From contig CAUTVF010000042.1 of assembly GCA_963541805.1 (NCBI GenBank), forward strand, positions 1 to 7,886: a stretch of 7,886 nt of DNA, given 5' to 3'. The notes under the pieces were generated by a model that made no database searches, had not been told where the DNA came from, and saw only the letters and a list, made by a program, of their open reading frames with translations. The DNA is from CAUTVF01 sp963541805. Lineage in GTDB: Bacteria; Pseudomonadota; Alphaproteobacteria; Rs-D84; CASDRH01. Made by a program: the position numbers and the translations under genes. Of the stretch, positions 1 to 6,690 are shown piece by piece (positions within the stretch are counted from its first letter, which is position 1; every line of letters starts with the position of its first letter).

Positions 1-899
1 CTGTTTTGGTAGGATTTTTTGCTTCTAATTTGCAAAATGATGCTTTTGCTGCGCATAATCGCAAGGGTGCTAGAAGTGGAAAGTTACGTATTGGGCGCTC
101 TGGGGGATTAAGAGCAAATACAAATTCACAGCAATCTGTAAAAAAAGAGTCTGTCGATGCTGATACTAGTGGCGTTGAGATAGAAACGACTTCTTCGCCT
201 GTAAAAAAAACTGCAAGTATTACGGATGAGGATGACGATATAAAAATATCTAGTTCCACAAAGACTATTGAACTTAGTAAATTGCAAAAAGAAAGAGATG
301 ATTTAAAAAAACAGATTAATACTTTGACTACGCAAAAAGAAATGCAGAAGAAGAATAGTAAGAATAATGCAAAGGCTGCTATGTGTTCTGTAATTGGTGG
401 AAAATCAAAATTAATTGATATGCAATCTGGTGTAAAATCACAAGAACATAAAAGAGATAGAATATTGGAGAGTGTTGCATCAATTGAAAAAGAAATAAAA
501 GAATTAGATAATTGGATTGCAGAACATAAAACCAAAAGAGATGAAATAAAAGCAAAAGCAGAGAAAGCGCGAATTGCAGCGACTGCAACAGGGGCAGCTG
601 CGGTCGCAACTGGAATTGGGGCTGGAGCAATGTACATGAAAAACAGACAATTAAAAAGTGAGGAGGCTGAAGCGAAAGCTGGCCCTCAGATTAATACGAG
701 TGGGTTATCGTCTGGTGGATTGTCATTACAGAATCTTGCAGGAAAAATTGATCCAGGAAAGGTTATGGAAATGGGTAAGGGGATCCTTGGTGGAAATAAA
801 GGATCTGGTGCTGGCCTTGGTGCGGTAGGTGATATTATTGGAGGCTCTGGTCAAGCTGGGCAACTCCTTAATGGAGCTAAGATCTTACTTGGTAAATAA
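1..899 (+). CDS. Exported coiled-coil protein with Gly/Ala-rich membrane segment (5' end outside window)
   Basis: Family not recognised. The frame is open to the left edge, so the TTG at 6 is not a trusted start; the visible N-terminus (VLVGFFASN...DAFAA) reads as the end of a signal peptide whose start lies outside. Counting from that TTG, residues 20-85 are a basic, then Ser/Thr/Asp-rich linker. Residues 88-118 and 145-189 are charged heptad-like helices, probably a coiled-coil hairpin, around the only cysteine (C127). Residues 190-211 form an Ala/Gly/Thr-rich membrane segment followed by a basic KNRQLK stop. The last 70 residues are Gly-rich with short amphipathic stretches. The next gene has the same Cys-hairpin-membrane order, and 23 nt separate the two, so they are likely one operon and old duplicates. 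A role as an envelope structural or surface protein is inference. Confidence 0.75.
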   Translation, partial: VLVGFFASNLQNDAFAAHNRKGARSGKLRIGRSGGLRANTNSQQSVKKESVDADTSGVEIETTSSPVKKTASITDEDDDIKISSSTKTIELSKLQKERDDLKKQINTLTTQKEMQKKNSKNNAKAAMCSVIGGKSKLIDMQSGVKSQEHKRDRILESVASIEKEIKELDNWIAEHKTKRDEIKAKAEKARIAATATGAAAVATGIGAGAMYMKNRQLKSEEAEAKAGPQINTSGLSSGGLSLQNLAGKIDPGKVMEMGKGILGGNKGSGAGLGAVGDIIGGSGQAGQLLNGAKILLGK

Positions 900-922
900 A
901 TGGTTATAAAGTCATAGATAAG

Positions 923-1666
923 ATGTTTGAATTGTATAAAAAAATTATTGCCTGTTTCTTGGTTTTTGAAATTATTTGTTGCAATTTCGTGAGTACCATT
1001 GTAATAGCTCAGGAAACTGCATCTTCACTTAAAATGGAGATTGATAGTTTAAAGAATCAGGTTTTGAAACTGCAATCTGATGTATATACGCAAGAACAAT
1101 CTGCGGAAGATCCTGAATGTGCTTCCATTACTATGATGCTTGCAAATATTGAAGGGGAAATTTTAGGAGCAGAAGCAAAAAAGAAACAAGCAAATAAAGA
1201 TGTTGAGAAAAAGAAAATAGAAAAGAAAAAATTACAAGATGAAATATCAGAATATGAGAGAATGTATGCAAACTCTGTAGATAAATCAATAATTTATGGA
1301 ATCGCTGCGACTGCGGGTATTGCAGGTATGGTAGCACTTGGGATTTCAAATAAAAAAATACAAGATAGAATTAATAAAGGTGATTATCCAACAGATGGAG
1401 CAAGGTGCTTGCAGGGTGCTGGGCAAGTTGATTATAGTAGTTTGGGAAGATGGAAAAATGCTTGCCAGATGTGTTGTTTAAAAGTAAATCAAAATAACAG
1501 AGAATCATGTAAGGCTAGTTGCGAATCTGCAGAAATTGAGGTTCGTAAAGATATTGAGAGACAATTAAATAATGCAAATATATCCCATGAAGAGTTAAAT
1601 ACGGAAAGGGAACAATACAAAAGTGATCTTAGTGCAATAACTGAAGCTATAAATACAGCTTATTAG
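923..1666 (+). CDS. Exported coiled-coil protein with membrane segment and Cys-rich domain
   Basis: Family not recognised. The ATG at 923 gives a clear signal peptide (residues 1-29, hydrophobic core then VIAQ|E). Residues 35-60 are a first coiled coil. Cys66 is followed by a Lys/Glu-rich helical hairpin (75-118), a small-residue membrane segment (123-141, Gly/Ala/Ile) and a basic KKIQDR stop. This mirrors the upstream gene. Unlike that protein, the C-terminal part has a cysteine cluster (C162, C181, C184, C185, C196, C200, including a CxxCC), which would suit disulfide bonds in the periplasm or at the surface, then a final charged helix (203-240). The ribosome site is weak, as expected inside an operon. 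The next gene starts 41 nt downstream and is also exported and Cys-rich. Function is unknown; the coiled-coil and CC-motif parts suggest a surface or envelope assembly. Confidence 0.75.
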   Translation: MFELYKKIIACFLVFEIICCNFVSTIVIAQETASSLKMEIDSLKNQVLKLQSDVYTQEQSAEDPECASITMMLANIEGEILGAEAKKKQANKDVEKKKIEKKKLQDEISEYERMYANSVDKSIIYGIAATAGIAGMVALGISNKKIQDRINKGDYPTDGARCLQGAGQVDYSSLGRWKNACQMCCLKVNQNNRESCKASCESAEIEVRKDIERQLNNANISHEELNTEREQYKSDLSAITEAINTAY

Positions 1667-1707
1667 AATTGCGCATAAGTTTATAAATTGTTGAGAATAA
1701 TAAATAT

Positions 1708-3059
1708 ATGAAAATGATGTTTAGGTATAAATTATTAGTTTTTTTTATTTTCTCCTTTATGGTGCCGGGTATTTGTTATTCTGCATCCAAAATACAGGTA
1801 TTGGATAATTTGCATAAACAATGTGGAACTCCAAATGTTGTTGCAATGATAGATGAACTGAAAAGTTTCATTAATTCGAATGTAACAGCATCAAATAATA
1901 TGAAGGTAAAATCATTAATATCAGAAATACAAATTTGGTTAGACAAGGATAGGGTTGATTTAGAAATTAAAGATTGTTGTGATAGAAATACCGTAAGTGG
2001 AACTTTTCAAAATACGAGATGTGCAGAACAATTGCAGATTGCTGAAAAACTGGATGATTATTGTTCTGACAAATCAAATCCTAAATGTAAGGATACTTAC
2101 AATGATTTGATTTCTATGCTCAAAACGATTTATGCTAATGATAGTTATTCTATTGACTCAAATATAAGCAAAAGTTCAGTTAGCTTGCAAGGATACATAA
2201 GAGAATATTTAAGTTCGTGTAAAGAAGAGCGTTCAGATTGGCTAAATGAAAAAGAGTTTAAGTTTGTAGAGAACTATATATCTGGAATATCTTCAAATGA
2301 TCAAGTTAGATTAAAAAAACATCTTACAGTATTTTTTGCAAGTGCAAGTACAACACAGTTATTAAGCGAAAATAAAATTAAGGAAAATGCAGAATATCAT
2401 TGTTGTTATGAGGGTTCAGAAAATTCTTTTTGTTCCCCCCCCCGCCAGTAAAGAACATGACAGTAAATCAGTAGATAGTGTATCAAAAGATGGTTCAGAT
2501 AAATTATCAAAACCAGGTGTTGGGATTGGTTTCTCTTTGGCAAAATTTACGGCAGGAAAGTTGAAAGTGAAAGAATCGTCCAAACAACAAACTAAAAATG
2601 GGAGTGATAAGCAAAATAGTTTAACTTCACTTGATCGTATGAAAGAGGAAATGGGAGAGGTGAAAAACAATAAAGTAGATATAAATGAGTCAATATTTTT
2701 AGCAAAATTATTTGATTATGATAAAAATATTCAGACTGCAGTAATTGATTTGATTTCTTATAAAAGGTCTGAATACAAAAACTTTGATATAATGTTGGAA
2801 TGCGCAGAATACGAAAGGAGAGCAATAAATCATTTGTATATTTAAGTGCCAAAATCATGATTGCGTCCCAAAAATAAAAGAAATAGAAGATTATGAAGCA
2901 AAAAAATCTAGCCTTTTTAACATATGCGAGCAATGTTTTGATGAAGCTAGAACAAATAATTTAGATGCTGCTAATGATTACAGAACATCTTGTGTAAATA
3001 GGTCGACTAATTTAGCAAAGTTAGTTTTTAAGAAATTAAAAAATAAAAACTGTTTATAA
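1708..3059 (+). pseudogene. Secreted cysteine-rich protein split over three frames; possible phase-variable gene
   Basis: Family not recognised. Frame 1 (1708-2451) encodes a signal peptide (about residues 1-25, ICYSA|S) and a Cys-rich protein that stops after 247 residues, just past nine C's at 2435-2443. Removing one C continues into the frame ending at 2845 (residues ASKEHDSK...AINHLYI). Skipping one more base between 2829 and 2845 continues into a third frame ending at TAA 3057-3059, which holds further Cys pairs (KCQNHDC, ICEQC, TSC, NC). With both corrections the gene is 1350 nt, 449 residues. Frame 1 contains an internal duplication: a Cys, a helical stretch, a CC pair and another Cys at roughly residues 39-105 and again 171-243. 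Alternatives are a true pseudogene, a contingency gene in its OFF state, or two base-call errors. The later segments have no start of their own that makes sense, so I treat all three as one gene. Confidence 0.7.
2435..2443 (+). repeat. Nine-cytosine homopolymer inside gene (candidate phase-variation tract)
   Basis: Nine consecutive C's lie within an AT-rich coding region, after codons for ...NSFCS. With nine C's translation stops six codons into the tract region at TAA 2449-2451; with eight C's it reads on through ASKEHDSKS. Polymerase slippage at such C or G tracts is the established switch of surface genes in Neisseria and Campylobacter. That it switches here is inference. Confidence 0.65.
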
Positions 3060-3286
3060 AGCAATATTAAATATATTTGCCAAATAGTATTCATTGTCTA
3101 CAGTATAAATTTATTTTTAGAGGAAATTAGGAATGGCACTATGATTTCCAGCATGTTTTTTATGTAGTACTAATTAGTTTGCTGCTCTATAAGCACAATA
3201 AATGAGTATGAAATTGCAACATTCTCTGTTCATGTAGATGGAAGAAGTATTTTAAAATACTCATAGGATTACAAATTAACATTCAA
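3060..3286. other. Intergenic stretch without a convincing gene
   Basis: No frame of useful length with a ribosome site is present. One short stop-bounded frame on the + strand (3174-3266, about 30 codons, ending DGRSILKYS) reads somewhat like protein and might be a relic, but it has no start or recognisable family. No obvious intrinsic terminator follows the Cys-rich gene. The distal part holds a perfect 16-bp palindrome upstream of the next promoter. Confidence 0.5.
3246..3261. promoter_or_regulatory. Perfect 16-bp palindrome, possible operator
   Basis: AGTATTTTAAAATACT is a perfect inverted repeat with no spacer, ending 25 bp before the -35 box at 3287. This position suits a regulator binding site. 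The AT-only core also allows chance, so the regulatory role is inference. Confidence 0.3.
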
Positions 3287-3314
3287 TTGACAAAATATTA
3301 TTTTTGTTTATACT
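3287..3314 (+). promoter_or_regulatory. Sigma-70-type promoter for the two-helix membrane protein gene
   Basis: A perfect -35 TTGACA (3287-3292), a 16-bp AT-rich spacer and a -10 TATACT (3309-3314) predict a start of transcription near 3321 and a leader of about 30 nt before the gene at 3354. Confidence 0.75.
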
Positions 3315-3336
3315 TATATAGCATAATTATATTTTT

Positions 3337-3343
3337 AAGGAGG
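3337..3343 (+). promoter_or_regulatory. Strong Shine-Dalgarno AAGGAGG that selects the second ATG
   Basis: AAGGAGG lies 1 nt before the ATG at 3345 and 10 nt before the ATG at 3354. A ribosome cannot use a 1-nt spacing, so 3354 is the likely start. Confidence 0.75.
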
Positions 3344-3353
3344 CATGGCTTTT

Positions 3354-3767
3354 ATGCGCTTTTTTACATTGTTTATTAGATTCTTTATCATCGCTTTGTT
3401 TGGTATTATAGCTTTTGCTGTTTATCGATATGTAAACAATCGATTTGCACACAAGGATCGCGCAAAGTTCTGGGAACGATTCAATATAACGTACATATTG
3501 ATGTGTTTATCTGTAATATTTATAGTGATTTTTCTACCAGTAAATAAAACTGTAGAAAAAGAAATTGACAATACAGAAATTGATTGTGAAGTTCCTTGTG
3601 AAGTTGGGGATATTATAGTATTCGGAATTCGAGGAGGATACGATGTTGTATCTGCAAATGGTGCAAAATCTATAGAACTGATCGAAAAACATCGAACTAT
3701 AATTAAAGTATTGGAAAATACACCCAACGAGATGGAAATTATAATCAGGATCAAGAAAAAACAATGA
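3354..3767 (+). CDS. Small two-helix membrane protein with extracytoplasmic C-terminal domain
   Basis: Family not recognised. The start at 3354 (137 residues) is preferred over the in-frame ATG at 3345 because of Shine-Dalgarno spacing. Residues 5-24 are a first membrane helix. Residues 25-45 are a strongly basic loop (YRYVNNRF..KDRAKFWERF), probably cytoplasmic. Residues 46-62 are a second helix, followed by a hydrophilic domain (63-137) that the positive-inside rule puts in the periplasm. That domain has a C-x3-C pair (C78, C82) and beta-like segments (GDIIVFGI, HRTIIKVL, EMEIIIRI). It is a single-gene unit: consensus promoter upstream, intrinsic terminator 13 nt after the stop. The RFFxLFI start resembles that of the 55-residue protein at 4167. 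Role unknown. Confidence 0.8.
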   Translation: MRFFTLFIRFFIIALFGIIAFAVYRYVNNRFAHKDRAKFWERFNITYILMCLSVIFIVIFLPVNKTVEKEIDNTEIDCEVPCEVGDIIVFGIRGGYDVVSANGAKSIELIEKHRTIIKVLENTPNEMEIIIRIKKKQ

Positions 3768-3779
3768 TATTTCAAAACT

Positions 3780-3812
3780 AAAAACCAACTATATTATGTA
3801 GTTGGTTTTTTA
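3780..3812 (+). terminator. Intrinsic terminator after the two-helix membrane protein gene
   Basis: A 12-bp perfect stem (3780-3791 with 3799-3810, core CCAACTA/TAGTTGG) with a 7-nt loop leads into a T-run. Being A-rich on its 5' side, it could also work on the other strand. Confidence 0.85.
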
Positions 3813-3863
3813 TTTTAATTTGAGTTAACCCACAAATTTATATATAAATATTACATAAATTCA

Positions 3864-3892
3864 TTGAAAGATTATCAATTTTTTGGTATTAT
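3864..3892 (+). promoter_or_regulatory. Sigma-70-type promoter with no gene directly downstream
   Basis: TTGAAA (3864-3869), an exact 17-bp spacer and TATTAT (3887-3892) predict transcription from about 3899. The next terminator is at 4072-4100, and no credible protein gene lies between, which suggests a small RNA. Confidence 0.6.
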
Positions 3893-3898
3893 CTGCGT

Positions 3899-4100
3899 GT
3901 AAGAGATAATGGGAATTCAGTAGTATTTTTAAGAAATAGATTTCGATTGATTTACTCAGTCTTTGTCTGCTTTCTTAAGGTACTCAGGGATGTTTGGTTT
4001 CTTTATAATTTCCATTTTATGCTTTGTCTATTAAATAGACAGTGCTTTGTCCTTACCTACCTTATTCTCTTGGGGACTTTAAGTCCCCTTTTGTGTTTTT
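3899..4100 (+). ncRNA. Candidate structured small RNA of about 200 nt
   Basis: The interval runs from a good promoter to an intrinsic terminator. Its ends pair: AAGAGA (3901-3906) with TCTCTT (4066-4071), extended by TAA/TTA and GG/CC with two single-base bulges. Inside, TTAAGAAA (3929-3936) pairs perfectly with TTTCTTAA (3971-3978), extended outward by AGTA/TACT, and TGTCTA/TAGACA (4025-4041) makes a short hairpin. GCTTTGTC occurs twice (4021, 4044). A closing end stem followed directly by a terminator is how 6S RNA is built, but I see no sequence match that proves 6S. A 14-codon hydrophobic frame (3990-4034) lies within; it could make this a short mRNA instead. Family unassigned. Confidence 0.45.
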
Positions 4101-4101
4101 T
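4072..4101 (+). terminator. Intrinsic terminator ending the candidate small RNA
   Basis: GGGGACT (4072-4078), loop TTA, AGTCCCC (4082-4088), then a T-rich tract (4089-4101). No protein gene ends just before it, so it needs an RNA or other transcript to terminate. Confidence 0.85.
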
Positions 4102-4103
4102 AG

Positions 4104-4131
4104 TTGACAAATAAATAACATCGTCCACAAT
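4104..4131 (+). promoter_or_regulatory. Probable promoter for the 55-residue membrane protein gene
   Basis: A perfect TTGACA (4104-4109) starts directly after the terminator T-run. The best -10 at standard spacing is CACAAT (4126-4131, 16-bp spacer, four of six bases); TATAGC at 4131 is closer to consensus but 21 bp away. Confidence 0.5.
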
Positions 4132-4166
4132 ATAGCAGATCTATTATTTTTGGGAGGATATTTTTT

Positions 4167-4334
4167 ATGGGTGTCTTATACAGGTTTTTCAGACTGTTTA
4201 TATTTTCGACAATAATTGTATTTGTCATATTAAAAGTTGTTATGTTTACTTTATACACAGTAACAGGAAAAGTATATAAATTGTTTGACAATGTGTTTGA
4301 ACACTGCACTAATGTTTTATTAGAACATATTTAA
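4167..4334 (+). CDS. Small single-pass membrane protein, 55 residues
   Basis: Family not recognised. The ATG at 4167 follows a strong GGGAGG (4152-4157) with 9-nt spacing. The protein starts MGVLYRFFRLFIF, has one membrane helix (about residues 9-32) and a short mixed tail with one Cys (C47). With its own promoter and terminator it is a complete single-gene unit, which together with the ribosome site makes it credible despite its length. Its basic RFFxLFI start resembles the 137-residue protein at 3354, so the two may share a membrane-anchor origin, though the match is short. A small hydrophobic protein beside a structured RNA is also the layout of some type I toxin loci; nothing here proves that. 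It converges on the transporter gene, with 78 nt between stops. Confidence 0.7.
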   Translation: MGVLYRFFRLFIFSTIIVFVILKVVMFTLYTVTGKVYKLFDNVFEHCTNVLLEHI

Positions 4335-4344
4335 GAAATTTAAA

Positions 4345-4370
4345 AGCCCATCTTTGATGGGCTAATTTTT
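4345..4370 (+). terminator. Intrinsic terminator between convergent genes
   Basis: AGCCCATC (4345-4352), loop TTT, GATGGGCT (4356-4363), then AATTTTT. The A-rich flank at 4341-4345 gives a short T-run on the minus strand, so it may also stop the convergent transporter transcript. Confidence 0.85.
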
Positions 4371-4412
4371 CATCAATTTATTACAAAAATTTAGTTTTAA
4401 TTTTTTCATTTG

Positions 4413-6137
4413 TTAAAACTTAAAATGAATTGATGTTAAAAAATAAATTGCATGATTTTCTGTCATCCAATCTTCTTTTTGTATGACTTTTGAATATGTA
4501 ATTGATGTATCAAAATAACTGTAATTTACAGATAATTTTAATCCTGAACCAATTAATTTTGATGACTTTAAAAATTTACTATTACTGTTAACATATCCAT
4601 AATCCCAAAATACAGATGGGATTATCATATCAGTAACTTTATAAGTATTAGAAAATAGTGTTGATAAATTTAATGCAATATCATTTCTTAATATTATGCC
4701 ACTATCCCCTTGTGATCCTTCATTTTTAAAACCCCGAACCGAATATTCGCCCCCGATATAAAATACTTCTGATGAAAATAATTCATCTGAACTATATTGA
4801 GAATCAACTGTAAATGTATTGGTAAAATATTTATTATAATATTGATAGTAACTATAAAGTTTATATGCTTTGTATTGTGCCCTTTGTACAAATTTGTTTT
4901 CTTTATCATCCAAAGCATTAAATATTTTTAATCCTTTTATAAACGACGGTTTTATATATAACACACCATTACCTACATAAAATGTCATCGGAACATCGAA
5001 ACTTAATATTGTTAAATTTCTGCTTCCAACTTCACTTTTTGAAATTAAATCAAGAACTTGTGTATAATTATTATTGCTTTTATATGTTAAGCCCATACCA
5101 CCAGATATTTTATATTTTTGCCCCAAAACCAAAACCCTATCTATCATAAAATAATTATTAACACTATCACCATAGGAATAAAATCGATCTCTGGATATTG
5201 GTAATATAAAACTGGTTCTATAATCAGAATACGAAAGATTATTTGTTAAAGTCCAATAACCAAATGGGATATTATACGTAAATGTTAATGAATTTGATTT
5301 TTTGTAATCATAATTATTATGCAATGCGCCGGTATAGCCAATATTTAATTGATCATTAATATTTAGTAAATTATCAGTTGCAATACGTATACCTGTTCGC
5401 GATTGCCCTGTACTTTTTGATCCAGCATTATCGGTAAATAAATTTATTTTATTACGTGGTGATTTATTGTTTGTTACAACAATATCACTGTAACCATTAT
5501 CCTTTGATGGCCTGATATCCATGGTTGCACTGTTAGATGAAAGTTTATTTATTTGATATAATCCTTGTTCTATATCACGAAGACGTAAAATATTATTTCG
5601 AACAAATGGGAAAGATGTAATTATTTGGCTTTCTGAAATCCCGCTGATATTTTTGACTTTTCCTTCAACAATCTTTATTTGAAGTATCCCTTTTATAAGT
5701 TTTATTTGTGGAACTGGCATATAAGAACGGGAAGTTATATACCCATTAGATATATAAATATTTGTAATATCACGCATAAGATTATTTATATCATCAATAG
5801 ATAAACATTTATTTTTATATTTATTAGATACATTTGTAATTTTTTCAGATGATAAAATTGTATTGCCAAATATTTCTATATCTTTTACATGAACACAATT
5901 GTTTGCATGATCTTTATCAGTTGAAAATTTTTGTTTTGCATCGTGGTTATTTTTAATTATATCTGTATCTATTAAGTTTATTGATCGCCGTAATTCATAA
6001 CGTCGAAACTCTTCATCATTTAATTTTTGTTGATTTAATTGTATTTGATTTTGCTGTTGAAATATATCACCTAAAGTCTGTGCAGAAAGATCAGTAATAT
6101 TACATAGGATAAAGAAAAATATTAATATAAATTGCAT
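4413..6137 (-). CDS. tpsB: TpsB outer-membrane transporter of a two-partner secretion system (FhaC/ShlB/CdiB type)
   Basis: This pore protein recognises a partner TpsA exoprotein in the periplasm and moves it across the outer membrane. At 574 residues it has normal family length and is intact. Signal peptide 1-19 (LSA|Q); a Gln-rich N-terminal helix region (QQQNQIQLNQQ), typical of the plug helix; first POTRA domain about 80-160 with a Cys pair (C81, C111) and ending KIVEGKV; second POTRA about 165-225 with RDIEQGLYQIN and SNSATMDIRPS, both family hallmarks; beta barrel from about 228 to the end. The loop-6 motif VRGF is at 467-470 and the matching FWDYG at 510-514. The last residue is Phe, as expected of a BAM substrate. 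There is no clear ribosome site; the ATG is 6 nt after the stop of an exoprotein relic, so translation was probably coupled. No intact partner lies in the window. Confidence 0.95.
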   Translation of the reverse strand: MQFILIFFFILCNITDLSAQTLGDIFQQQNQIQLNQQKLNDEEFRRYELRRSINLIDTDIIKNNHDAKQKFSTDKDHANNCVHVKDIEIFGNTILSSEKITNVSNKYKNKCLSIDDINNLMRDITNIYISNGYITSRSYMPVPQIKLIKGILQIKIVEGKVKNISGISESQIITSFPFVRNNILRLRDIEQGLYQINKLSSNSATMDIRPSKDNGYSDIVVTNNKSPRNKINLFTDNAGSKSTGQSRTGIRIATDNLLNINDQLNIGYTGALHNNYDYKKSNSLTFTYNIPFGYWTLTNNLSYSDYRTSFILPISRDRFYSYGDSVNNYFMIDRVLVLGQKYKISGGMGLTYKSNNNYTQVLDLISKSEVGSRNLTILSFDVPMTFYVGNGVLYIKPSFIKGLKIFNALDDKENKFVQRAQYKAYKLYSYYQYYNKYFTNTFTVDSQYSSDELFSSEVFYIGGEYSVRGFKNEGSQGDSGIILRNDIALNLSTLFSNTYKVTDMIIPSVFWDYGYVNSNSKFLKSSKLIGSGLKLSVNYSYFDTSITYSKVIQKEDWMTENHAIYFLTSIHFKF

Positions 6138-6143
6138 ATGTAA

Positions 6144-6308
6144 TTAAAATTGTAATTTTCCATTATGTTCATATTCTATTTCTTTATTTGATTTTGTTGA
6201 TTCTGATACTATATCCTTTCTTGATTTTACTTTTACCTTTCCTCCATTTATTTCATTTGATATAAAAATATTATTTTGAACATCGCACTGCAATTTAGTA
6301 TCACTTCC
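6144..6308 (-). pseudogene. Relic of a TpsA haemagglutinin-repeat exoprotein (C-terminal piece)
   Basis: On the minus strand a stop (TAG 6309-6311) is followed by 54 open codons reading GSDTKLQCDV...NGGKVKVKSRKDIVSESTK and ending at TAA 6144-6146, 6 nt before the transporter start. GSDTKLQ, then a Gly-Gly-x-(V/I) strand and a basic-Asp-(I/V)-x-S-(E/Q)-S turn, is the pattern of haemagglutinin repeats of FhaB/CdiA-like exoproteins. There is no ATG and no ribosome site; its upstream part is missing and the frame runs 8 nt into the end of the preceding lipoprotein gene. The likely reading is debris of the transporter's former partner. The family call rests on pattern recognition of a short piece. 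Confidence 0.5.
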
Positions 6309-6687
6309 CTAATTCTAATAACATACCTTTTATAAAATAGTGTCTAGCAGGAGCAAAAGGAGAAGCAATATTTCTGGATAATTTTACATTTATCATAGCA
6401 TTATAATTTGTTTTATAAAATTTATTGTATGTCATTATGAAATATTTGACTATATCATTCCTATTTAATTTTTCTAAATCTATTTCATAAAACAAATCAG
6501 TAGTTGTAAATAACCAACTAAAATTTTTACTACCTATATAAAATAATTCATGAACATATAACGTATTAAGATGATTAAAACTATTATCAGCATAGTAATC
6601 AGGAAGTGTACTCCATGACATACACCCAGATAAATTAATTGATACAAAGATAATAAAAAATATCTTAGTAAGATTATTAAATGACAT
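6301..6687 (-). CDS. Small lipoprotein, third copy of the tandem family
   Basis: A lipoprotein signal ends in LSGC (Cys22), with Met at +2, so outer-membrane sorting is expected. The mature part is about 107 residues and shares with its two neighbours W-x-x-x-P-D-Y-Y near the start and a conserved core: LFYEIDL, N-(K/R)-x-D-(I/L), KYFI, YNK, YKTNYNAM. The end differs but closes with a hydrophobic IKGMLLEL strand. A good ribosome site (AAAAGG, 6694-6699) lies 6 nt upstream, inside the end of the decayed copy. I do not know the family. Its place between exoprotein pieces and a TpsB gene suggests an immunity or accessory protein for the secreted partner; this is inference. Possible alternative: an independent surface lipoprotein. 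Confidence 0.8.
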   Translation of the reverse strand: MSFNNLTKIFFIIFVSINLSGCMSWSTLPDYYADNSFNHLNTLYVHELFYIGSKNFSWLFTTTDLFYEIDLEKLNRNDIVKYFIMTYNKFYKTNYNAMINVKLSRNIASPFAPARHYFIKGMLLELGK

Positions 6688-6690
6688 ATC

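Noticed and set aside
2387..2845. Independent 152-residue gene starting at the ATG at 2387
   Set aside because: Its first 16 codons overlap the Cys-rich gene out of frame and give a poor start; the part after the C-tract continues that gene's sense, so it is the second part of a frameshifted gene.
3174..3266. Short plus-strand frame ending DGRSILKYS
   Set aside because: About 30 codons without start, ribosome site or recognisable family; a relic is possible but not supportable.
3422..3788. Minus-strand frames of 84 and 117 codons opposite the two-helix membrane protein gene
   Set aside because: They are antisense to a gene with a clear promoter, ribosome site and terminator, and have no such signals themselves.
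3899..4100. Firm assignment of the small RNA as 6S RNA
   Set aside because: Only the general plan (pairing ends, then terminator) fits; I could not identify the conserved central bubble.
4100..4309. Minus-strand 69-codon frame opposite the 55-residue membrane protein
   Set aside because: It runs through the opposite strand's promoter and has no ribosome site; the plus-strand gene has GGGAGG at proper spacing and a terminator.
4694..4918. Minus-strand 74-codon frame within the transporter gene
   Set aside because: It is a shadow in another frame of the intact TpsB gene.
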